Below, one piece after another: positions 1-6,765 of a stretch of DNA of 64,000 nt (positions are counted from its first letter, which is position 1; every line of letters starts with the position of its first letter). Where the stretch lies: contig NZ_AJZM02000378.1 of assembly GCF_000272405.2 (NCBI RefSeq), forward strand, positions 1 through 64,000, written 5' to 3'. This DNA is from Vibrio tasmaniensis 1F-187 (GTDB lineage: Bacteria > Pseudomonadota > Gammaproteobacteria > Enterobacterales > Vibrionaceae). A program made the translations under genes and the position numbers. The notes below the pieces were generated by a model. That model had not been told where the DNA came from. It ran no database searches and saw only the letters and a program-made list of their open reading frames with translations.

Positions 1-97
1 CCGCGAAAGGTCAACACGCCCTAAACAAGTGTTCCTTATTGCTGACCTCTTCGTAATGTCAGTTTTAAGTAAAGACGCTTGCGATCACACTCCGTAG
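1..97 (+). other. possible 3' end of an upstream gene
   Basis: One forward frame is open from the left edge (base 2) to a TAG at 95-97, about 31 codons. The other two forward frames are closed. This could be the tail of a truncated coding region, but the stretch is too short to recognise and could be open by chance. Confidence 0.2.
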
Positions 98-137
98 GCC
101 CAATAGTAATAATATTCACCATAACTGGAATGCTCTT

Positions 138-587
138 ATGTTTAACTCACTTACCTCGTTATTTAAACAATTAGTTGACGGCTCTGATTTAGGCAAAACG
201 CCCACTGCCTCACCTAACTTAGCCATCGCCAGCTTGTTATGCGAAGTCGCTGGTGCGGACCACGCGATCAACGAATCAGAGCAACAAGCCAAACTGCACT
301 TACTTCAGCGTTTACTGAACATAACCGAAGAAGAATCAAAAGCTTTATTAACACAAGCTGAGCCTCAAGTTGAACAATCTGTTTCTCTGTACGATTTCAC
401 TTCTCAACTGCGAGAGCTTTCGCAGCCGGTTCGCATAGAATTAATCAAAGCTATGTGGGAAGTCGCGCATGCGGATGGAGAGATTGACCCACTTGAAGAT
501 TCAGTGATCCGTAAAACCGCAGAACTGCTCTACGTTGACCACAGTGACTTTATCAAAACTAAGCTGAACGTCATCGGTAAAAGCTAA
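138..587 (+). CDS. TerB-like (TerB family) protein
   Basis: A 149-residue soluble, mostly helical protein of the TerB/tellurite-resistance-B-like family. Two acidic helix-loop segments recur, 'CEVAGADHAINESE' near residues 35-48 and 'WEVAHADGEIDPLE' near 106-119. This is the internal repeat typical of TerB domains, whose acidic residues can bind metal. No signal peptide or membrane segment is visible. In Vibrio such lone TerB-like genes are conserved but their function is unknown, and nothing here suggests a full ter operon. The ATG is the first in the frame. The next gene converges from the minus strand 30 bp downstream. Confidence 0.8.
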   Translation: MFNSLTSLFKQLVDGSDLGKTPTASPNLAIASLLCEVAGADHAINESEQQAKLHLLQRLLNITEEESKALLTQAEPQVEQSVSLYDFTSQLRELSQPVRIELIKAMWEVAHADGEIDPLEDSVIRKTAELLYVDHSDFIKTKLNVIGKS

Positions 588-620
588 CCAAAGGCTCGAT
601 ACTCACGTTAAGTGACTGGA

Positions 621-1058
621 TCAACGTAAACGGTCGCCATGCATGATGCCTTTGAGCTCTAACGGCGTGCCCTTCTTAGTGACATAAAGGCCGCGCTGAT
701 TTGATACCAACACACTGCGCTTGCCTTGTGTTTGTTGAATGTATAAGTGCTTGATATTGAATGTCTGCTTATCTTGGGCCTGATCTTGATCCAATTGATA
801 AAAGTAGTAATGATTCCCCCAGCGCAAGAACACGCCAAACATTTGCTTAGTTTGAGCGATATTCCCATCGATATCGTAACCAATGTACTGCATTTTGACT
901 CGACCATTTTCCAATCGAAGTGATATTTTTTCCCAGCCTACCATCGGGTATTCTGCGGAAAATTTATAAGTACTTTTGGTTGCGAGCCCAGAAATTAAGC
1001 CTACATTTAGAATCACAAAAAACGTGAGTAAGATAGGCATCCAAAACTTACGATTCAT
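621..1058 (-). CDS. small single-pass membrane partner of the adjacent ToxR-like regulator (FidL/VtrC-like)
   Basis: About 145 residues: one N-terminal membrane segment (about residues 8-27) followed by a beta-rich, probably periplasmic domain. It lies directly downstream of a membrane-bound winged-helix regulator. I prefer the ATG at 1058, which has a GAGG about 9 bases upstream. A GTG at 1067 overlapping the regulator's stop is also possible. This arrangement, a ToxR-type regulator with a small bitopic partner read by coupled translation, matches ToxR/ToxS, TcpP/TcpH, VtrA/VtrC and the FidL-like proteins beside CadC/GrvA regulators. The partner normally stabilises or completes the periplasmic sensor. 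Assignment to a specific pair is inference. Confidence 0.7.
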   Translation of the reverse strand: MNRKFWMPILLTFFVILNVGLISGLATKSTYKFSAEYPMVGWEKISLRLENGRVKMQYIGYDIDGNIAQTKQMFGVFLRWGNHYYFYQLDQDQAQDKQTFNIKHLYIQQTQGKRSVLVSNQRGLYVTKKGTPLELKGIMHGDRLR

Positions 1059-1063
1059 ATCAC

Positions 1064-1906
1064 TCACCCTCGCTCATCGTCATTATCGTCATCGCAAGAC
1101 AAAGATTTAAACTGGTGACTCATCTCTTTCCAGCGCCCGTTTATCAATGCGACGGCTTGGATATTCTGGCACCCAACTCCGATGCGATGCAGATAAAGCG
1201 AATCAACACCGAGTTCTGAGACGGTATTGAGTTCGGTTAATAATTCTTGATCAAAATTCAAACTGTCGTGATAAACATCCATGCCACGATAGCTCGTTTT
1301 ATCCATAAAAAAAACGAACTGATAAAACAGCACGAGAAGAAGCGCGCTGACGACCATCCCTACGATACGAGATTGGTGACGAGTGAGAAAACTCTTAACC
1401 CTTCGCTGTTTATGAAGTTCCCGTTGTTGGGGTAATACAGACTCGCTTTTACTGTCATCACTGCGATCACTGCGATCACTGTCAGTATTAAAAACCTCTA
1501 GCTCAACGGTTTCATTAGGAACATTAACTTGAGCTACTTGAGTTTGAATAGCAGAAATGGGTGTTGATAGATAACCACCAAGCTGTTGAGGCCTGCTAAA
1601 ACTGTACCCTTGCTTCTGAACCGTTAAAATTTTGCACTCACAGTTCAGTTCATTCAACGCTGTACGAATGTTCTTTATCGCTACGTTTAGCGAGCTTCCT
1701 GTCACCACCCGCCCAGGCCAGCAATGTTCAAGAAGGAAGTCTCGGCCAATCGCTTTCGGGCTATTCATCACCAAATGTTCAAGGATCAAACTTTCGGATG
1801 AAGACAAGGTGACCTGCTTGTTAGAGCTCGAATTAATGAGAGTATTGTTATTCAATTCGATACCCGAAGCGTCTAAGGTGATCTTATCAGGGCTATTGGC
1901 GTTCAT
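1064..1906 (-). CDS. membrane-anchored ToxR/CadC-type winged-helix transcriptional regulator
   Basis: A 280-residue regulator. Residues about 20-110 form an OmpR/PhoB-type winged helix ('LSSSESLILEHLV', 'GRVVTGSSLNVAIKNIRTAL', 'ILTVQKQGYSF'). A Ser/Asp-rich linker follows, then one membrane helix at about 180-202 and a periplasmic tail of about 78 residues containing two cysteines. Such one-component regulators bind promoters from the membrane and sense periplasmic signals such as bile salts, pH or osmolarity. No phosphorylation domain is present. The gene is followed almost immediately by a small membrane protein, as in VtrA-VtrC or ToxR-ToxS. Its ligand and targets cannot be read from the sequence. 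Confidence 0.8.
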   Translation of the reverse strand: MNANSPDKITLDASGIELNNNTLINSSSNKQVTLSSSESLILEHLVMNSPKAIGRDFLLEHCWPGRVVTGSSLNVAIKNIRTALNELNCECKILTVQKQGYSFSRPQQLGGYLSTPISAIQTQVAQVNVPNETVELEVFNTDSDRSDRSDDSKSESVLPQQRELHKQRRVKSFLTRHQSRIVGMVVSALLLVLFYQFVFFMDKTSYRGMDVYHDSLNFDQELLTELNTVSELGVDSLYLHRIGVGCQNIQAVALINGRWKEMSHQFKSLSCDDDNDDERG

Positions 1907-2100
1907 TTCGGCGAGGCGTTCATAAATAAAAGGTCATCAAAAAGGTGTTTATTTGGTCGAGCTAATACCAAACCATACATGGAAAAGAAGAGTAATAAGT
2001 TTAGTCAATAATTAAGCCAAATATAAGCTCAGCAAGTAACAAGATAAAATAACAACAAGGTGAGCCAGTCACGAAAACTCACTCACCTATGAACATAGCC

Positions 2101-2118
2101 AAGTTTAACTCTAAACTT
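2101..2118. repeat. perfect short inverted repeat
   Basis: Arms AAGTTTA and TAAACTT are separated by 4 bases, in the gap between the ToxR-like regulator and the downstream end of the exported-protein operon. It could be an operator or a weak hairpin. Confidence 0.4.
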
Positions 2119-2136
2119 GTCATGGTCCTATATTAA

Positions 2137-2169
2137 GACCTCGTCGTTACGCAATCTGAAAACGAGGTC
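2137..2169 (-). terminator. weak terminator-like hairpin after the exported-protein operon
   Basis: An 8-bp perfect stem (GACCTCGT / ACGAGGTC) with a 17-base loop lies about 20 bp past the stop of the 2190-2885 gene. There is no good U-tract, so termination is uncertain. Confidence 0.4.
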
Positions 2170-2189
2170 ACAATTTTGTTCTAGCGAAA

Positions 2190-2885
2190 TTATAGTTCCA
2201 GTTTGAATCCAAGTTCACTAATCATAACTTCAGCGAAGCCTAACTTTACTGCATTCAACTGACTGGCAACTCCGCGAGCTTGTTCTTCGTTTTTAGCCAA
2301 TATTGCCATTGAGTAAATGGGTCTGATCATCGCTTTTTGGTTTGGCTTCTCTTGAGCTATTTCTTGATGTTTTAAGTAAGCAGAAGTAATCACGCCTTGA
2401 GCGCTCCAATCGACAACCATTTGTAAATCTTGGCTGATAATCTCATCGACAATGAATTGATTCTCAGGCTCTGTCCAAGCGAGTTCGACTGCGTAGTTTT
2501 TGAAAGCGACGTCAGTGTTTAACCACTTATTACCGATGTCTCTGATTTCAGTCACCTCGACAAGCTCTTTAAATTGGAATGGTAGGTTACCAATCAACTC
2601 TCGAACGTGCTGTTCACTGTCCGCTTCAATCACAAACTTAATCATCGGAAACTTTTTATCCCCAATAAAGCTTTGTGATACGAACATATCGTGTACCAAG
2701 CCCGCATCAATCAGGTTGGCAAATGCTTTTTTCTGATGAGGCATTGCCTCAAATACGGCTTGGGCGTCATCGGTTTTCCAAGCCACTGACACGCCGTATG
2801 CCGCTGCGTGGGCATGGGTTGAAAAAAGAATGGCTGAAAATAGAAAGCTAAAAATAGCTAAAAAGGTTCCTAGAGTTGTTTTCAT
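2190..2885 (-). CDS. exported protein with two tandem ferredoxin-like halves
   Basis: A 231-residue protein with a clear Sec signal peptide (about 1-28, ending AHA-AA). The mature part looks internally duplicated. Each half begins with a strand of the type 'YGVSVAWKT' or 'YAVELAWTE', continues with a helix, and contains a 'G.V...F/Y' element followed by a 'P.I/MR' strand and a last helix. This is the pattern of dimeric alpha/beta-barrel (YCII/ABM-like) folds. It follows the ABM-domain gene by 16 bp, so the two are probably co-transcribed. The SD is AGGA upstream of the ATG. I do not recognise a specific family. Periplasmic location is inferred from the signal peptide. Confidence 0.75.
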   Translation of the reverse strand: MKTTLGTFLAIFSFLFSAILFSTHAHAAAYGVSVAWKTDDAQAVFEAMPHQKKAFANLIDAGLVHDMFVSQSFIGDKKFPMIKFVIEADSEQHVRELIGNLPFQFKELVEVTEIRDIGNKWLNTDVAFKNYAVELAWTEPENQFIVDEIISQDLQMVVDWSAQGVITSAYLKHQEIAQEKPNQKAMIRPIYSMAILAKNEEQARGVASQLNAVKLGFAEVMISELGFKLEL

Positions 2886-2901
2886 TGTGGTGGCTTCCTA
2901 A

Positions 2902-3258
2902 TTAGTCGCGAATAATTTCATACAAGTTAGGGTCAGCAGAAACCCCTTCAATTTTTAAAGGTGGTAATTCTTTTCTCATCGCCTGTATCGCATCATGGAA
3001 ATGCTTTTTGCTTTCCCACTCTGCAACATTAATAAAACGGTATGTCGCATCCGAGCTTAAAGAGCGGTGCAATTTGGTAGAGATATATCCAGGTTGCTTC
3101 ACCAATACGTCTCGCGCATTTTCCCAATACGTTAATGTAGCGGCCTCATGGGCCGGCTCGACTGAAAAGGTATTTATCAATACAACGGGTTGTGCCGAAA
3201 CCAACGCACTTACGCTTAGCGCCCCCAGTGCCAATCCATACTTAATAATGTTCTTCAT
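2902..3258 (-). CDS. exported antibiotic-biosynthesis-monooxygenase (ABM) domain protein
   Basis: 118 residues with a signal peptide (about 1-22, ending in 'VSAQ'), then a single ABM/dimeric alpha-beta-barrel domain. The domain begins 'VVLINTFSVEP', has the 'QPGYISTKLHRSL' strand-turn and ends 'YRFINVAEWES'. The fold normally dimerises and occurs in heme oxygenases, quinol monooxygenases and stress proteins. An exported version is less common. SD AAGGAG lies at good spacing. It is the first gene of an operon with the larger two-domain exported protein, suggesting the two products act together in the periplasm. The substrate is unknown. Confidence 0.8.
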   Translation of the reverse strand: MKNIIKYGLALGALSVSALVSAQPVVLINTFSVEPAHEAATLTYWENARDVLVKQPGYISTKLHRSLSSDATYRFINVAEWESKKHFHDAIQAMRKELPPLKIEGVSADPNLYEIIRD

Positions 3259-3438
3259 CCTATTCTCCTTGTTTTGGGTGAGCTAACGCTACCACCTAGC
3301 CCTACCCAATCAAGGTCGAGACCTGCGATTTAATATTAATTAAAAAGCTAAATTTCAAACCAATATTATTCACTCGTAAAATAAGCGATGTAGCCATTCA
3401 CTATTGATAAACCACTTGTTGAAATTAGGTTTCTTGGG

Positions 3439-3499
3439 ATAGTCATTGCCCTTAACGTGAATAGTCATTGCCCTCAATTTGGATCGTCATTACCCTCAA
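3439..3499. repeat. three direct repeats, 22-bp period
   Basis: The 17-base unit atagtcattgcccttaa recurs at 3439-3455, 3461-3477 and 3483-3499, with one to three substitutions. The exact 22-bp period is about two helical turns, which would place copies on the same DNA face. Confidence 0.7.
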
Positions 3500-3510
3500 A
3501 TAACAGGCAC

Positions 3511-3537
3511 AAAAAAACCACCTAATAAGTAGGTGGC
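3511..3537 (-). terminator. rho-independent terminator for the DEDD exonuclease gene
   Basis: Stem CCACCTA / TAGGTGG with a 5-base loop, followed on the minus strand by seven T's. Confidence 0.8.
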
Positions 3538-3627
3538 TCTTCATTTTAATAACTCACAAGATTCAGGCTAACTTTAAGTGTTTAACCTTTAAGTATTTAA
3601 CCAAGCGCCTCTCTGAAATACAAACGA

Positions 3628-4158
3628 TTACAACATAGTCAGCGCAAGCTTTGCCAAGTTATAAGCGTCAACATAACCAGAGTGCTGACGACCTTCCCAC
3701 TCAATGTTTTTCGCTTCTTGAGCAGCACGGTGACCAATACGTTTTTCTTTCAATCGATTCTGAACTCGATAAAGCGTGGCGATATTCAAGAACTCGCTAA
3801 ACGGAGGTTCGATGCCTTTCTCAATACACTCTTTGTGTAAGATAAGGTCGTCACGTCCCCACGCTGCATAGATTTTTTTTGGTCCACCGAAGTTCTTAAT
3901 CATCGACTTGATGACAGATTCTAATGGACGACCTTGCTTTTCGATTTTACGAGGTGTTATGCCCGTTAGCTCGGCGCAGAACAGAGAGACTTCATCTTTC
4001 TCTGGCTTAACGTAGTATTGTGCTCGCTTGACGATAGTGCCAGATGCTAGATCAATTTCAGCAAGACCAACTTCAATGATCTCGCCTGTTGTTCCCACAC
4101 CGTCTTCGCTCCAACAGCACATTTCCAAATCGAAACATACCACTCGATTGTGATTCAT
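3628..4158 (-). CDS. DEDDh 3'-5' exonuclease (ERI-1/KapD-like)
   Basis: A 176-residue stand-alone exonuclease domain. ExoI is 'VVCFDLEMCCW' near residues 6-16 (D, E), ExoII is around 'CAELTGITPR', and the C-terminal 'HSGYVDAYNLAKLA' supplies the His and Asp of the DEDDh set. The family removes nucleotides from the 3' ends of RNA or DNA. The ERI-1/KapD-like subgroup is suggested by the E-M-C-C-W context. There is no signal peptide. It is a single gene with its own terminator. The substrate in this organism is not deducible. Confidence 0.85.
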   Translation of the reverse strand: MNHNRVVCFDLEMCCWSEDGVGTTGEIIEVGLAEIDLASGTIVKRAQYYVKPEKDEVSLFCAELTGITPRKIEKQGRPLESVIKSMIKNFGGPKKIYAAWGRDDLILHKECIEKGIEPPFSEFLNIATLYRVQNRLKEKRIGHRAAQEAKNIEWEGRQHSGYVDAYNLAKLALTML

Positions 4159-4245
4159 ACGTCGCCTAATTCTCTCGTCAAAAATTTTGTCAAATTGTAC
4201 ATGAGCCCAATACAGAACTCGACCCTAGTTGCATCAAGTGCTCAT

Positions 4246-5784
4246 TTAGCCTGCAATTGTAACGCGATTTCGGCCATTTGACTTACTTAAGTAAAGCATA
4301 CTATCGGTTTTTTGAAGGAGTTCTTCGATGTCTTCTTTACTGCGGATGGTAGCACCGATACTTAGAGTACAACTCAATAGTTGACCTTTATGCTCACAGT
4401 GAGACTCGCTCACCGTATCTAAAATGCATTCTAAATAACGAGCCAGTGCGTCGTGTTCAATGACGCTCGAAATGATACCAAACTCATCTCCTCCCATACG
4501 GAAGACATGATCGCCCTCTTTCAAACTGCCTGAAATCAACTGAATTACATGAACCAGTAAGGCATCACCAGCCGGGTGGCCAAATTGATCATTAATCCCT
4601 TTAAATTTATCGACATCAAATCCAATCAAGCTAAACGGCTTGTCACCTTGTATCGCTTTATCGAGCACCTTATTAAAGGCTCGTCGATTATAAATCTCTG
4701 TGAGGCTGTCATGATTGGCAAGAAAACGGAGTTCTTCCGTTCTTTCATCAATCATTTTATACAGGCGTACTTTTTCTTGGACTTGCAGTTTAACGATATA
4801 AGAAAGCAACAGTGAAATAGTCGTGCCCACGAGGGCAATCCCGGCCAACACCAGGTAACCATTAAACGAAATGCATGAGTCTATCTTGAAGTCGACAACC
4901 CATTCACGGTTAGTGAGTGTGATTTTCTTGGTGATATGTTGTCCAGTCACACCCTCATAACCTTTCGTTTCGAACAAGACAGGTGCATCTTCGGCTTCAA
5001 AACCGACATCACTAACGCGGACATAAACATTCATATCCCCAACCGTCGAAGCCAGCAAGTTCTCAAAATAGTATGTGGTGCGAACCACACCAATTACAAC
5101 GCCGAGTAAGTTGTCACTCTCTCCCTCAAAGACAGGGTGATACACCAACATGCCACTCTTTTTTGTGTCTTTATCTAGCCCATCTTGTATCAAGCGAACT
5201 TTGTCTGAAATATTCGCCTTACGTGTCTGTTTGATATTATCTAGAACGAGATCAAATCGCTCTCTAGAAGAGTAAAAACCAAGAACTTTGTTGTTTGGTT
5301 CTGTATTGGGGAAAATATCGCTAGCAACGAAAGCTGGCTGACCATCCAAAATGTAGCCATAGGTTTTTGCTTGGTTCTTAGGAATGGTATACAGCTTAAA
5401 GAATGGGTACTTTTCTTTCATTTTCGCCGTGTGCTCAGCTATCTCGTCTGCGGGCACTTTTTGCATCCACTGCAAGGCAATTAAACTCTTTGAATCATCT
5501 ATGGTTTGCTTAGCAAAGCGATCAAACTTATCCCAATTTTCAGGGTCATTTGCGTAGAAAAAATTAGCACCAGACCCAATATATGCAACATCATTATCTA
5601 TAAAGGCTTCCAAGCTCAATGTCTGGTGAGTAGCAAAACTATCCAAATTCATATTCAGCGCACGCTTTTGATTAAGCATGACTAATACAAAGCACAAAAC
5701 AGTAATCAAAAAACTGACCGAAAATACGACCAACGGGAGAGTTTGTCTCTTCAACCCTGTTAGTGGGTCAGTAGTTTGGGGCAT
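4246..5784 (-). CDS. membrane CHASE-GGDEF diguanylate cyclase
   Basis: 512 residues: TM1 at about 15-37, an extracytoplasmic CHASE sensor domain (about 60-280), TM2 at about 308-330, a short coiled linker, then a GGDEF domain (about 350-508) with an intact 'RMGGDEFGI' active site. It should make cyclic di-GMP from two GTP in response to an external small molecule. The usual RxxD inhibitory site five residues before GGDEF reads KEGD, so product feedback may be weakened. The gene is monocistronic, about 90 bp downstream of the exonuclease start on the same strand. The ATG is the natural start just before TM1. Confidence 0.9.
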   Translation of the reverse strand: MPQTTDPLTGLKRQTLPLVVFSVSFLITVLCFVLVMLNQKRALNMNLDSFATHQTLSLEAFIDNDVAYIGSGANFFYANDPENWDKFDRFAKQTIDDSKSLIALQWMQKVPADEIAEHTAKMKEKYPFFKLYTIPKNQAKTYGYILDGQPAFVASDIFPNTEPNNKVLGFYSSRERFDLVLDNIKQTRKANISDKVRLIQDGLDKDTKKSGMLVYHPVFEGESDNLLGVVIGVVRTTYYFENLLASTVGDMNVYVRVSDVGFEAEDAPVLFETKGYEGVTGQHITKKITLTNREWVVDFKIDSCISFNGYLVLAGIALVGTTISLLLSYIVKLQVQEKVRLYKMIDERTEELRFLANHDSLTEIYNRRAFNKVLDKAIQGDKPFSLIGFDVDKFKGINDQFGHPAGDALLVHVIQLISGSLKEGDHVFRMGGDEFGIISSVIEHDALARYLECILDTVSESHCEHKGQLLSCTLSIGATIRSKEDIEELLQKTDSMLYLSKSNGRNRVTIAG

Positions 5785-6132
5785 GCGGGTTCCAAATAGG
5801 CTCTATTGAATGAAAAGTATATAACGGACGGAAATAATGCTCCATTCATGTTTAGTCCTAAATGTCACATTAAACGGGCATTTTGTAAATTTTACTGACC
5901 CCCATGACCAATAACCAGACAAATCTCGACTAAATTTCAAGCTAACACACTAAAAAGCCACTTGTTTGAAAACATTAAATACACCTCTTAAGCCTTGAAT
6001 ATGCTAGTATCCACCCATATTTATAGCTTGAAAGCGACCGTTTCAGTCTCGTGCTACCGAGTTTCTTTCCAATCTGTATATTCCTTTAAACCGACGAATA
6101 TACCGTTAAATCAATTTTAAAGAGAAATCACT
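5785..6132. other. divergent promoter region between diguanylate cyclase and chaperone cluster
   Basis: A 348-bp gap between divergent genes. It contains a sigma-32-like promoter (5994-6021) reading toward the DUF2760 gene and an 11-bp palindrome gtaaattttac at 5885-5895. No gene is visible. Confidence 0.6.
5994..6021 (+). promoter_or_regulatory. sigma-32 (heat-shock) promoter-like element
   Basis: CTTGAA at 5994-5999 and CCCATATT at 6014-6021 are separated by 14 bases. They resemble the RpoH consensus (CTTGAAA, 11-16 bases, CCCCATnT). The element points into the DUF2760-Hsp70 genes with a leader of about 100 bases. Confidence 0.5.
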
Positions 6133-6765
6133 ATGATCGTTGATTTGAACCTAATCCCACAAACGTTTGATATGCTTCACGCAGGCCTAACTGCATCAAG
6201 CGTTTTACTACTGCTTATTGCCGTTTCTCGTAAAACCCAAGTGGTTGAGAAAGTCGTAGAAAAACCAGTAGAAAAGATCGTTGAAGTTGAAAAGCCAGTT
6301 GAGAAAATTGTCGAAGTAGAGAAAGTTGTTGAAGTTGAACGTGTAATCGAAAAAATCGTAGAAGTTGAATCTAAGCTGGCAACAGCACCAACAGATTCTG
6401 CAATGCAGCTACTGTCTATCATGCAGCAAGAAGCTCGTTTAATTGACTTCCTAAAAGAAGACCTAACTTCATTCTCTGACGAAGAAGTTGGCGCAGCAGC
6501 ACGTGTAATTCACACTGGCGGTAAAAAAGTGTTAGCCGATTACGTGACGCTTTCTCACATCCGTACTGAAGATGAAGAAACGCGCATCACGGTTGTTGAA
6601 GGTTTCAACCCTCAAGAAATTCGCCTAACAGGCAACGTAACGGGCAATGCACCGTTCAATGGCACATTGGTTCACAAAGGTTGGAAAGCAACTGACATGA
6701 ACCTGCCTAAGCTTGCTGAGAACTACGATGCATCTGTGATTGCACCGGCAGAGGTGGAGCTATAA
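6133..6765 (+). CDS. DUF2760 membrane-anchored coiled-coil protein
   Basis: 210 residues: a membrane-spanning segment near residues 12-30, then a striking charged repeat (about 35-78) built from VEK/VEVEK units that should form a coiled coil. The C-terminal DUF2760 domain (about 88-210) contains 'QEARLIDFLKEDLTSFSDEEVGAAARVIH'. The function of DUF2760 is unknown. Its stop codon shares a base with the start of the first Hsp70-family gene, so translation is coupled and the products likely work together, perhaps with this protein tethering the Hsp70-like ATPase to the membrane (inference). The SD AAAGAGAAA precedes the ATG. Confidence 0.85.
   Translation: MIVDLNLIPQTFDMLHAGLTASSVLLLLIAVSRKTQVVEKVVEKPVEKIVEVEKPVEKIVEVEKVVEVERVIEKIVEVESKLATAPTDSAMQLLSIMQQEARLIDFLKEDLTSFSDEEVGAAARVIHTGGKKVLADYVTLSHIRTEDEETRITVVEGFNPQEIRLTGNVTGNAPFNGTLVHKGWKATDMNLPKLAENYDASVIAPAEVEL

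Larger units (their letters stand above)
3259..3627. other. intergenic region with a 22-bp triplicate repeat and a terminator
   Basis: This 369-bp gap holds the promoter side of the ABM operon, three tandem 22-bp-spaced copies of a 17-base sequence (3439-3499) and the exonuclease terminator (3511-3537). I see no convincing gene. Confidence 0.6.

Noticed and set aside
6225..6370. Repetitive gttgaagt-type DNA in the DUF2760 gene as a DNA repeat element
   Set aside because: The repetition is explained by the VEK coiled-coil protein repeat and varies at codon level.
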